Assembly (NCBI GenBank): GCA_029959195.1
Contig: CP114119.1
Span: 1,302,001-1,366,000 of the forward strand
Source of the DNA: Dictyophora rubrovolvata
Lineage: Eukaryota; Basidiomycota; Agaricomycetes; Phallales; Phallaceae
Direction: 5' to 3'
DNA: 64,000 bases
A model generated the notes under the pieces. It was not told the origin of the DNA. It did no database searches and saw only the letters and a list, made by a program, of their open reading frames with translations. Of this stretch, positions 11,893-22,241 are shown piece by piece. A program made the translations under genes and the position numbers. Positions within the stretch are counted from its first letter, which is position 1. Each line of letters opens with the position of its first letter.

Positions 11893-12434
11893 AGAGTCAG
11901 CACGTGAGATTGGCTCGTTAATTCGCAGTAGCGCCTTTGACTGGGAGCCTGGAGCCTGGGGTGGAAAAGGAAGGAACTAAAAGGAAGAAACTATCATTTA
12001 GAGAAGAGAACTAGCTTGCAAGGGCAAGGCGGGGGTAGAAGGGCGACTTACCTAACGACGACTAACTTGTGGTCTGTCGTGTACAACATCAGCCAATCAG
12101 ACTGTCAGACCATCCACGGAACACAGTGCAGACCACTTGAGTGGACAGTCGAGGGGACATTAGGTGGACAATCGGCGGGTATTGAGTGGCTGAAAATTCA
12201 GCGCACAACAAGAAAGACAACCAGGGCGAGGGTGGAGATATGGTGGATAGAAGACAGGTGTATGGGGAAAGTGAGGCAAATTTGCCAGCTTTTATATAGG
12301 GAGGTGCTTTTTTGGTAAGCGCTCATGCGGTCTTTTGGCTATTGGCTGGCAGCCCACTTGGGTGTGCTCCTGTGTGCTCATACTCTCATCATCACCATCA
12401 TATCTATTTGTTTATATTTATTTATCTATATATC

Positions 12435-14342
12435 TCATCCGATAGCCACACTCCAATCACTAGGTATCGTCCCCAGCTGTCTCCCAGAAATCTGCTCCAA
12501 CATGACACCAGATACAGGTCCTAACCCAGTTGAATCATCACCAGTGGGGATAACAATGTCTCTCCCAAGGTATCCGATCTTGTTCACAGGACATATAATG
12601 GCTGCCGTTCCTATACAATAACACTTCATCACCCCGGCCCTATCCAAAATCCTGCAAACAGCTTACCAGTCCCAAACATTTCCACCAAAGTACCATTGTC
12701 CGCAGCTGCTTCAACCTCTTTCATCGTAACCGCCCGTTCTACTATCTCGAACCTTTGTGGTAATCCGTCAAGCACAAAGCGTCCAGAAACATGGTCTCTT
12801 GCCAGAGAAATAACAGAATCGCGGGTAATACCAGGCAATATCATGCCATCAAGCGGCGGCGTAGCCAGTTCAAGTGCTGCACAAAGTTTTATTAGAACGA
12901 CTCAGAAACGAGAAGATGACTGAATGGCTATGGACCATGGCTAGGACTCACTTCCATCTGCCTTCCGGAAGACTACGAATAGGTTCATCGTACCGACCTA
13001 CATAGCATAAGATACGCAATACGTTAGCACAGCTGTACCGACACACAACATATTTTAAACAGAGAATAAATGAACCTCAGTTAACTGGTGATCTGGCCCG
13101 TGTAGCCAAAGATTTTGTGCATAACCATGTTTAGCAGCAGCTCGTTGGGGAACGACGCCCGGTGCATAATTCGCACCTAGCTTGTATCCACCAGTCCCTT
13201 GTAAAACATCTCAAACTAATGAATTTAAAAGACCAGTACCATCGGGCGTACCTCCGGGATATGCTCGTACATACTCTGTGGTACCGTATAATGGAATGGG
13301 TTTGAACCCGCTCGCATAATAAGGCCCGACAGGGCTGCATATGACGAATAACAAGGCTTCATTTGGTGGACCGACACCCAAGGCACGTTGAGTTCCAACT
13401 AGAAAGCAATTAAAGATGAAGGTATTGAGAGATATGAGAACGAAACTAACTCAATGTCGGTCTGACATATAAACTGTATCCTGGCAACTGGGGAATCCAA
13501 TGACGATCTAAATGTACTAATGTTTTGATGAGCTCTAGCAAAGCCTCTCCGTTAAATGTCTACATTTGTTACTTTCGTCAATTGACACGTCAAATGGATA
13601 GGAAAAAAATAAGGAAAGAAAGAAAAAGGCCGACCGGCAAGGCAATTCTGGCAGCACTAGTATTCATTCGTCTCATATTCATCTCAGGACGGAATAAGGT
13701 GACTTTTCCTTTCTCGTCTCTGTAAGCTTTCATGCCCTCGAAGAGAGTCTGAGCATAATGAAGGACGGTTACAGACGGTTCGAGGGCCAAAGGACCATCT
13801 AGGTGTTCCTGGGTAAATTATGGGTATTCACATATGGAACCACGCATACTCACATGGCACAATCTTGGGCTTACTCCATCCAACTGTGGATGTCCATGGA
13901 ATAGTCAACATGTGATCTGTCTGAATTGACATAGACGAAACCAAAATGAGCAATAATAGTACAACAATATATAGTGATTAATATGACTCGCAAATGTGTG
14001 GCCAAAAACTAGAGACGACGGAGAAGGGGGAGTGGTCGGATGCTCGTTCCGGATGATTTCAAGATGACTGGGCTACAATTATCAATGCAAAAGCTTTAGC
14101 TTAAATGAACTCGGTCTTTCGTTATATTTCCGTTGACATACGCTAATGTCTAATAAAGGGGCGGGTTCTCCGGTCAAAGAATCCGCTGGGGGTTGTTTAG
14201 AGTATTGCTGCAATGAAGAGGTGCATCCAAAAAATCTTGTCGCAGTCTGGAAGCCTGAGGCAGCGGGAGTCCAGTGTCCGGGATAAAAACGGTACTGTCT
14301 CGGTACATGGATGCACCGCTTTGTGAGACGAATTCTCGACAT
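12435..14342 (-). CDS. BAT1: Branched-chain amino acid aminotransferase (mitochondrial type)
   Basis: PLP enzyme (fold type IV) that makes or breaks down Leu, Ile and Val by transamination with 2-oxoglutarate. A basic N-terminal leader ([20 protein letters not shown]) looks like a mitochondrial presequence; an in-frame Met at 14375 is an alternative start. After it: [106 protein letters not shown] (catalytic Lys), [19 protein letters not shown], and [16 protein letters not shown]. The end is SDWSVAIG. About eight exons. The intron at 13921-13991 starts with GC (GCGAGT) instead of GT. Divergent from the PXA gene. Confidence 0.93.
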
Positions 14343-14646
14343 ACTCGGTGGTTTCGAAATCTTGGTATACGACAACCGTCAAGATATCGGTGTATGTATA
14401 CTATGCGATTTTTAGGCTGAGTCATCGTGACACTGCATTCAGTGCGCGTGACTCCATTTAGTACTACATACTAGTTTCGATAATCGCAAGTTTGAAGCTC
14501 GGGATGCTTGTAATTGGTGGAAAGAAGATAATATTTCTATTGCTCAGATTTGCGCTTAGTAGTGAGAACTTGAGAGCGTTTGAGAAAGAGACCGGCATTA
14601 CATTCGGCTATCCTCCTGCCGAAGAGCCGCAAGCGGCAATACCACC

Positions 14647-16312
14647 TTGAACAAGTCGACCAGCGATTTTACTGCCATGTCGCTCGCCCCACCATCTTCT
14701 CGTCGTATGCTATCCCCCAACAGCTCTGATTCTATAAATTCACATTCAAGTAAAAATATACCGAAAATAAAAACACCCGGTTCACTCGCAAAACGTCTCT
14801 TGTTTCCTCATATCCCAATAGGCTCAGAACTGCCTTCACTGCTCATTAACGAGGACCCACAGTTGAACGCAGAGCTGTATGATTTTTTGGTCCTTGCTTT
14901 GCGCGGTTTCGTTCTACCTTGGTGGTCCAAGTTATCCAAACATGATAAAGAGCTTTTACCCGAAATCACTCGCGTTGTCGCCGTTCTTCTACGTTCAATC
15001 GAAGCGCGTCTCGCTTTGGTCGATCTACCCGATTTCTTTTTGAACAAAGTGCCTCCAATAATCACTCAACATTATACAGACTACAGAAATGCGCGTTCAA
15101 AGCTTGGTTCCTCATATGCCACTGGTGGTTCTTTTACTTTACCCCTCCTATTTCACCACCTACAACCTCACATGGCTATCTCAGCTGACGGTCGTCCGAA
15201 CGAAACTTATATGCGTCAGATCGTTGATCATATCATGAAAGCGACACTTCCCCCTCAAGATTGGGAGGCCGAAGTCGAGCGAGCCATCCTGCGAGAAATC
15301 ATCCTCAAATTCGTTCTCGGCTCTGCATTCGACAGGCTGGCACAACCTTGGTTCATCCACAAAATGTTTATTGACTTGCTGGATTTATTGTCTGTTTCAC
15401 CACCCACAACAGTACGTTCTCTTTTCCTATATATATATATTTTACCCATCCCTTTTTCTCTCTCTCCCGTTTACGCAGAAACCAGACCTGACCACCCCGG
15501 CTATCCCGAGTAGACATTTCAGCCTCCACAAGTTCATTGTTGTTTTCCTTTCCAGCATTCAGACCATCTCGGGCTTATGTTTGGCCATCATAGCTCTCAG
15601 CCAAAAGATTATCCACGCCGTTCGTTATATCAACGCTTCCACAAAGCAAACCGCCAATCTGAATGTGCGATACTCTAACTTGGCTCGTCGCCCGCTTCAG
15701 ATGTTCGCCGAAATATTGACCATGCGAAGCCGCGCTTCGTCGTCAATGTTACTTTCTTTTCTGGACCTCTACACTGGTCTTCTTTATGAATTCCTGGACA
15801 GGTAAGAGCACAAAAAGTGATCCATCGGCATGGATTAATCTTAACCTCTCGTTCTCATAGGGCACTCCCTTTTCTCTTCTCAAATTACATCTTTACATCT
15901 TCACAATTAACTAGAATAACTACCCAATTCAAGAATGTCCTTTTCCCAAATGGCTACCCGAACCCTCCCCCGCCAGAACCCTCGTCTGAAGAACAAATTC
16001 TTTTAAGAGAGCAACTAGAGTCAAGACTTTCTACCGCTCTACCCGGTACGATGGCGTTTCTTACTTCCAGTGCTATATGCTAAAGTTCTTGTAACAGTGG
16101 TGGTGTTAGGCTCAGATGAAGAAACGCGACAGAGAACGACCCGTGATATTATCGATCCACTGTCCTCGAGAGAATGCAACATCCATCTGTTGGTATTTCT
16201 TCTTGACGCCATCGTCTTAACCATTTTCCCAGAGTTGGGCATCCTCTCGGTCAAAATACCTGACTGTATTGACATGAACAACGACAACTCTCCTTTTCCT
16301 TCCGTCTCCTGA
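14647..16312 (+). CDS. PXA-domain protein
   Basis: Protein with a PXA (PX-associated) domain, as in fungal sorting-nexin-like endosomal or ER proteins. The start may be 14647 or the in-frame Met at 14677 (MSLAPPSSRR). A Ser-rich leader is followed by the PXA helices: LNAELYDFLVLALRGFVLPW, LLPEITRVVAVLLRSIEARL, LLFHHLQPHMAIS, RQIVDHIMKATLPPQDWE, AILREIILKFVLGSAFDRLA. Introns follow SVSPPTT and YEFLDR, and a 52-nt intron joins RLSTALP to VVVLGSDEETRQ. The C-terminal part CNIHLLVFLLDAIVLTIFPE is the conserved end. No PX, RGS or nexin-C domain follows, so this is a PXA-only form of about 460 residues. Endosome or vacuole role is inference. Confidence 0.82.
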
Positions 16313-16426
16313 TCGCCACTTTTGATTTACATACATTCACTATTTTTATTAATTGGCAACACATATAACACACAAGACAAACAACAACGCTATAATAATA
16401 ATGAAACAACTAGCTTCCATGTTTCG

Positions 16427-17250
16427 TTAAGAGAAGGCTGATCTTGGAAGCAAGGTCTTCTTTGAAGCGGCATCGTCGGTGAACCAGAACAAGTGGCCAT
16501 TAGCCGGTTTAACTCTGGAACTTGGCAAACCCACTTCAGGTTGATCCAAAACAACATGGAGGGTATCTTGTTTGTTCTCTCCAGCAGCAACAAATGCAAC
16601 GTGTAAAGCGTGGTTTATAACGGGAAGCGTAAACGTCAAGCGTCTTGAAGGAGGCTTGGGAGAATCTTCAATGGTTGCGATCCAGCGGTCTGTTTCTTGA
16701 AGCAATTCGTGGTTTGGGAACAAGGACGCAGTATGTCCATCCGGCCCCATTCCAAGAAGGATGAGATCAAATACTGGGAAACGGGCAGAGTCCTTGGACG
16801 CAAATTGAGTTATTAGTTGTTGTTCGTAACGATCTGCAAGTTCTTCGATGTCGTCGAGAACAGTCGTGTCGATGGTATAAATGTTATCTCGGGGAATGCT
16901 CGTTTTTGAATAGAACTCGGTTTGGCAGAGATGGTGGTTTGAGTCGGGATGGTCGAGAGGAACGGCTCGTTCATCAGCATAATAAACGTGCCTGTTTCAT
17001 TGTAAATTCACATGTCTTTTCAGAGGATATGCATAACATGCCATTTATCCCACTTGATACCCGCATGTCCAATTAGTCCTCTCAGCTGTTTAGGCAACGA
17101 ACCGCCAGAAAGTGCGATGGTAAACCTCCCCTTCTTATCGATAGCGTCCTTTTGGACTTTTATAATGAATTTGGAAAGGGAATCGACTAATGCATCACTA
17201 GTTGGGAATGAATATAGTATCGGATTCACTGATGCAGGCGTCGTGGGCAT
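16427..17250 (-). CDS. 6-phosphogluconolactonase
   Basis: Second enzyme of the oxidative pentose phosphate pathway: hydrolyses 6-phosphogluconolactone to 6-phosphogluconate, supporting NADPH supply in the cytosol. Start MPTTPASVNP; motifs GRFTIALSGGSLPKQL, YYADERAVPLDHPDSN, LILLGMGPDGHTASLFPNH and PPSRRLTFTLPVINHA are the family signatures. One intron interrupts after KWDKWHV (near 17000-17035). Ends LLPRSAFS. Length about 250 residues, normal for the family. A GTG codon one position upstream is not needed as start. Convergent with the PXA gene (114 nt between stops). Confidence 0.95.
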
Positions 17251-17506
17251 CACAAATTAGACGGTCACGGTGTCGGCGAAAATTGCAGTGGCAAACGAAT
17301 CCACAGTCCAAAGCTGACGGTGGGACAGTCTGACTGTGAGTTCACACTGATGATGTCATGACATAATAAGGAAAAAGAACTATACAAAGAGGGGAAAAGA
17401 CGGATGACAAATATCGGTACCAAAAAAATAGTATTATCCTATGAATGGGAAAGAAACATGAACGACGGGTAGGAAGACAATAGATTGTACGGGTTTGACA
17501 ACAATC

Positions 17507-18474
17507 CTAGCAGCATGGGAATTTTCGGGTATTAGTGTCATTATGAAGTGTTATGGGGTCAGGATAATCAGAATATCTTGAGAAATAAAAATAAAAAGTT
17601 AAGGAAGAGCTTTACATGGTATAAAATTGTTCTCACAATTCAATTTCTGTTTCTTGCTGTAATGCGTTCCTGGCAATGGTTTGGAACGCTTGCTCGACAT
17701 TAATGGCCTCCTTTGCAGACGTTTCAAAATACGGAATATTTCCTTTCGACTGGCACCACGCCATTGCCCGTTTCTGGGTAACCTAGACGTATGTATTGAG
17801 AACTGGGGTTTGAAGGCCACACACGAAAGGGCGTGGAGGGTATACCTGTCTCTTGCTTTCTTCAACATCAATCTTGTTGCCTATCAAGACGAAAGGAAAG
17901 TTCGATGGGTCCTGTGGGCTAGCCTGAATCAGAAACTCGTCCCTCCAACTATCAAGGGCGTCAAAGGACTTGGCGCTGTTAACATCGTAGACTAGTACGC
18001 AACAGTCGGCGCCACGATAAAACGCCACACCGAGAGATTGAAAGCGTTCTTGTCCCGCAGTGTCCCATAACTAGATGATGGTTTAGAAGAAAATTTCTCG
18101 ACTCTCTGAGAAAATATAATATAAGCAGGTCAAATACTAACTTGCATTGTGACAAGGCGGTCGTCAACCATTACTTCCTTTGTCAAGCTAGACGAATACG
18201 TAAATAAACATTGACAAGAGACGTAGTCTGATACATACAAATCAGCACCAATGGTCGCTTTGTATTGGTGGCTAAACCGTTTATTGACATATTGGTTCAT
18301 TAACGAGGTCTTTCCAACGCTGAAATAACATGGGAATTAAACACGGACATGAAAATATGGATAGTTGCGCGTACCCGCTATCCCCAAGGATAATAACCTT
18401 GTTAATTCGCTCCTGTTAGTTTTTAGGCCAGAAGATAATGAACAAGAGCAAACCTTTAAAAGTACTCGACCCAT
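17507..18474 (-). CDS. YPT7: Rab7-family GTPase YPT7
   Basis: Rab GTPase of late endosome and vacuole, needed for HOPS-dependent fusion and autophagosome-vacuole fusion. Exon 1 is only 21 nt (MGRVLLK); then [70 protein letters not shown] and [15 protein letters not shown]. The frame seems to stop after QQETEIEL, but an intron (GTGAGA to CTCAAG) there leads to [16 protein letters not shown] and the C-terminal Cys-Cys prenylation site, ending at 17507. The first intron probably ends at AAG (giving RVLLKVIILG) because the earlier CAG is only 3 nt after the branch-like CTAAC. Divergent from ATG16. Confidence 0.95.
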
Positions 18475-18729
18475 TATTCGTCTGAATTTTACAACTCGCT
18501 TGTAAACTTGGACAGGAGGAGTGTGGAGAATGCTCACCAGCTCCAGTTATTGGTCGGTTACTTTCCAGTGCTAGTGACAATGAAACCCAAGTACCCGAAA
18601 AAAGCCTACGGGCGTCTAACATATTTGTGACAAGGTCCGACGATCCAGCTCCAGGTCAGAAAGCCCTCATCCACCTCGTGTGCACAGCTCGAAAAGAGCT
18701 GGGGCCTACATTTGTCTTATTCTATAGCG
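18475..18729. promoter_or_regulatory. Shared divergent promoter YPT7 / ATG16
   Basis: 255 nt separate the two start codons, so both genes must share promoter sequence. No clear TATA box is seen. Confidence 0.5.
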
Positions 18730-19773
18730 ATGACTACGCCACTATGGCAGGAACAATTACGGTATGTAAACGGTATTTGTTATCTGCCATTGTTAATGTA
18801 AATGAGAATTATATTCCATCCTTTTCTAGTCAGCTACTTATCGAACGAAATGCACGAGAATCAGCTTATGCGAATGTGATAGAACAATGTTTGTTTCCGA
18901 TTTCTCACTTTGTTTTTACGCTAGAAATAAACTCCATCAGATCGCCGTTTGGCTCAACAAACAACACTTCTCAAGGAGCGAAACCAATCATTATTGAAAG
19001 CCGTCGGTTCCGTACGTTCGAACCTCAGCAATTCAACCGTCCTCGTTGGCGCAGAAGAGTCAGTTGCATTTTCTCTTTATGAAACCTAACAAACAAAAAC
19101 TATCTATACTTCATTTTTTAAGCAATCCGGTTCGTGCAGCATATACGGCCTCACTTGAATCCCAGATATCTTCTTTGAGGGATGAGATGGCAGCCTTGTA
19201 CAAGACACAAGGTCAAAACGCGCAGAGATTACTGGCCATGAACGAGACACTGCGTGAGAAAGAAGAAGCTTCACGCATTGAGAGCGAACATCTACGCAAA
19301 GTTACGGAAGAGCTAAACGCTTTGCGGACTAAGGTTTCGCAGCATAACGAGCTAACATCGGAAAAGGAGAGAGCGATGCAGGTCTGATCATAATTATTCT
19401 TCTTTCCATCAATTTCAGCCAACCAACAAACCATTCGTCCATCTAGATATTACATGATGAGCTCGCCACTACCGAGCTTGAGCTAGGCCAACTTCAGCTG
19501 AGGAACGAGTCACTTATGAAGGACAACGCTTCTCTCTTACAACGATGGCTGGACAGTAAAAACCTTGAAGCTGAACGCTTAAATGAGGCCAACATGTTTT
19601 ACGATCAAATGGCCGAAATCCGTGCTGGAGCTGTTTTACGGACACCATCATCATCTTTAGACGCCATCGGGTCGGGAAACGGATCTGTGAATGGGAGCTC
19701 ACGAGCTACCCAGATGGGCTTAATAACAGCACTACAAACGCAGGAGATAGTGCATCTGAATCCGAATGGTTGA
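18730..19773 (+). CDS. ATG16: Autophagy protein ATG16
   Basis: Coiled-coil subunit of the Atg12-Atg5-Atg16 complex that directs Atg8 lipidation. Splicing gives MTTPLWQEQLRQLLIERNAR, ESAYANVIEQYRRLAQQTTL, LKERNQSLLKAVGSVRSNLS, then DNPVRAAYTASLESQISSL and a long coiled coil (EMAALYKTQGQNAQRLLAMN, HNELTSEKERAMQILHDELA, LLQRWLDSKNLEAERLNEAN). The W-x-x-Q-L-R N-terminus is the Atg5-binding element. The tail is Ser/Gly-rich and ends VHLNPNG. Five exons; introns of 40-70 nt. No WD40 domain, as in fungal ATG16. Length about 235 residues. Confidence 0.9.
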
Positions 19774-20278
19774 TTGTTGATGATGACGGGAACTAGGCTG
19801 TTTTAATACCCAATATACCCGACTCCACCATCTTTAGGCGTCGCTCACAATGTTTTTTTTGTATTTGTTTATTTTCTGAAACCATCTTCTTTCCTTTTCT
19901 ATCAGGATACTTTAGGCATTCAAATTCTTCATCAATCTAGATGGCGTTTAGAGGCACCATCGAATAATGATAACATGACGCGCTCAAAAAAAAAAAAGAA
20001 ATAATGTTTCGAGATTCGAGACTAGGGGGAGGAACGTTTTTATAAAAAAAAAAAAAGAAAGAAAAAAGACGACTGGAGTGATGATAAGATATAGGGATGG
20101 TTATGTATGGAAAGGAACGTTTTCGCTGGCCCCATATTTTATAAGCCACTTTTTAAAGATACGGAAAGGGAGTGAATTGCTTAAAAAAGGGGACAAAAGA
20201 ACAAAAATAGGAGCAGAAATGAAAAAAAAACCAATAATCAACAAAAGTAATTGCGCACATACATCATACACTCGGGTT
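19774..20278. other. Convergent 3' region ATG16 / PUB1
   Basis: About 500 nt of AT-rich sequence with A-runs at 19985-19998 and 20045-20056; likely 3' UTRs and polyadenylation signals of the two convergent genes. No gene seen. Confidence 0.5.
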
Positions 20279-21831
20279 TCAGGCTCCTGGAGTTTCGGAG
20301 CCGGGTTGTTGTCCTGGCTGCTGTCCGTAATATCCTTAAAAAAGAAAAAAAAAAGGGTAGAACAAGTTGACCTTTAGGTTTTTTTGGTATATTTAATGAT
20401 TACTGGAATAACGAACCTCCCCAATATGACTGTGTATAGAATGCATTAGGATCAGATGGCCAAGCCGTTTGAGCCGTCTGACCGTCCGCTTGCGTTTGAC
20501 CAGGACGAGGAGCGGCATTGTTAGCACCGGCAGGTGTGGTCCCAATTGCGCCAGTACCAGCTGTAGCATTGGCAGCCGCTGGCGTACCTGGTGGGAAGCC
20601 TGCATATGCTCCAAATGCAGGGTATTGCCCATATTGGTTTGGCTGTGGCATGCCATACATACCCTATAAAATTTGTTTTGTTAATCAAGGGTAACGATAG
20701 TATAACGATATGTCTCACCATTGAATATGGGGGGACAGCCGTTGGCGTTGTGGGACTCAATGGCCCACCAGGTTGAGCAGCAGCTCCATCGGCTCTATCC
20801 TTTCCCCAGCTACATTTAATCGGTCGACCGTGCACCAACTGGCCCTGCAACTGAACTATCGCCATAGCGGCGTTTTCATGCGTATCGAGTTTAACGAAAG
20901 CGAATCCTCTATCTGCTTGCATACGAATTTCTTGAAGATAGCCAATAGATTGAAAAAGGGGGATGAGATCTGCTTGAGTACAATATGGAACAAGATTCCC
21001 AACATAAACAGTCGTATTGAAAGCTGGTGTTTGTTGAACAACGGAATCGTATGACAATGGACCGCCCTGGAAGTTAATGGGAGCAGGAGCACCACCCATG
21101 CCAGTTGGCATGCTGGGCATGCCGGGGTGACCGGGAGCGCCTTGAGTTTTCTGGTTGGCCCAGTTAACACGGATGGCGCGAGATCCAAGCCATTCTCCAT
21201 TCATTGTGGCGATTGCTTGTTCAGCATCTGTTTTATCGCGGAATGCAAGGAAGCCATATCCACGAGACTTTCCGGAGTTCATATCCCACATGACACGGGC
21301 ATCGGACAAGGAACCAAAAGCACCAAAAGCTTTACTAAGAATTTCGTCGTTGACCTCTGGACTAAGATCTCCGACGAAGACATGGTAATGAGTACTAGTA
21401 TCTTCTTTGTTTTGCTGACCCTGATAGGCCCAATTAACGCGAATCTCAGTATCAAATATTTTACGACCGTTGAGTGTTTGCAATGCAGTTTCGGCTGCCC
21501 GCATGTCTGTGTACTCCACAAAACCATAGTTGAGACCACCGTGTTGATAGTTACGATCCGGAATGATCTTGACGTGTTGAACAGGACCAGCGACGGCGAA
21601 GATCTCTGTCAGCATATACTCGGTGACTCTGGGACTGAGATTTCCGACATATAAATGCGCACTGTGGATTGATGAGACAAACAAGCTCCGATGATCACTG
21701 ACAAACGCACCGTCTCTGAAAATATATGATATTCACCAAGGAGGAATGGCGAGATCAGTTAATATCAAAAATAGAGACGAAGATGGAGGGTAACTGACGG
21801 GTGCTTCTGCAGGACTATTGCCGAGGTTCAT
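20279..21831 (-). CDS. PUB1: PUB1/TIA1-type RNA-binding protein with three RRMs
   Basis: Poly(U)- and poly(A)-mRNA-binding protein of the TIA1/Pub1 family, found in nucleus, cytoplasm and stress granules. Exon 1 (21799-21831, MNLGNSPAEAP) joins a 5-nt exon (21711-21715) to give APRRAHLYVGNLSPRVTEYM. RRM1 (HLYVGNLSPRV to IRVNWAYQG), RRM2 (YHVFVGDLSPEVNDEILSKA to AIRVNWANQ) and RRM3 (TTVYVGNLVPYCTQADLIPL to PIKCSWGKDRADG) follow. The tail is Gln/Ala/Pro-rich (YGMPQPNQYGQYPAFGAYAG). The stop near 20400 is not real: an intron starting GTTCGT joins SYWGG to GYYGQQPGQQPGSETPGA ending at 20279. The intron ends in a long T tract on the coding strand. Confidence 0.93.
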
Positions 21832-22241
21832 AACGAAACGGATGCGGAAAAAACAACGTTAAGTCTGTAAGATAAAAAGGGAAAAAAAAGATGAATTCTC
21901 GAAAACACATTGACATCCGTAATTCGACTTACAAGAAACCGAAGAAAAAGAGTACAGGAACAAAAGAGGAAATACGAGACGAAGAAAGAGACAGAGGAGA
22001 GAGAAGGAGACAGAGAGAGATAGAGAGACAGAGAGACAGAGAGACAGAGAGACAGAGAAGAAACAGAAGAGGAGACGAGAAGGAAACACTACTTGTCGTT
22101 GTAGTTCAAGGGAACGAGTGGGAAATTTTTGAGCGCCCATCCCCCCCGACATTTCCAAGTCCGATCGACAGCAGGGGGCATTGTGGCAACTGCAAGTGTA
22201 CTACATAGTAGTATGATAATATAATATTTATATTATTTATA
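21832..22241. other. Intergenic region upstream of PUB1 with purine-rich tract
   Basis: About 410 nt between the PUB1 start and the PHB1 stop. Bases 21950-22085 are almost pure A/G on the plus strand with GAGACA repeats (21990-22060), so the PUB1 5' leader or promoter is pyrimidine-rich (CTCTGTCTCT). Confidence 0.6.
21990..22060. repeat. GAGACA-type simple repeat
   Basis: GAGAGACAGAGAGACA units, about 70 nt, in the PUB1 upstream region; a polypurine-polypyrimidine tract. Confidence 0.85.

Larger units (their letters stand above)
11636..12434. other. Intergenic region, BIM1-like promoter / BCAT 3' side
   Basis: About 800 nt. It contains the TATA element, a G13 run, and the hairpin plus tandem repeat listed separately, all upstream of the BIM1-like gene. 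The rest (12000-12430) has a plus-strand frame of about 100 codons at 12016-12318 rich in Thr and Arg that I do not believe is coding, and AT-rich sequence that is probably the 3' UTR of the aminotransferase. Confidence 0.5.

Noticed and set aside
12016-12318. Plus-strand frame of 100 codons between the BIM1-like and aminotransferase genes
   Set aside because: Odd composition, no motif, no splice context; it overlaps the likely promoter and 3' UTR regions.
19700-19800. Alternative acidic C-terminus of ATG16 in a shifted frame (SESEWLIVDDDGN)
   Set aside because: No intron of sensible size reaches this frame, and the frame ending LNPNG follows directly from the coiled coil.
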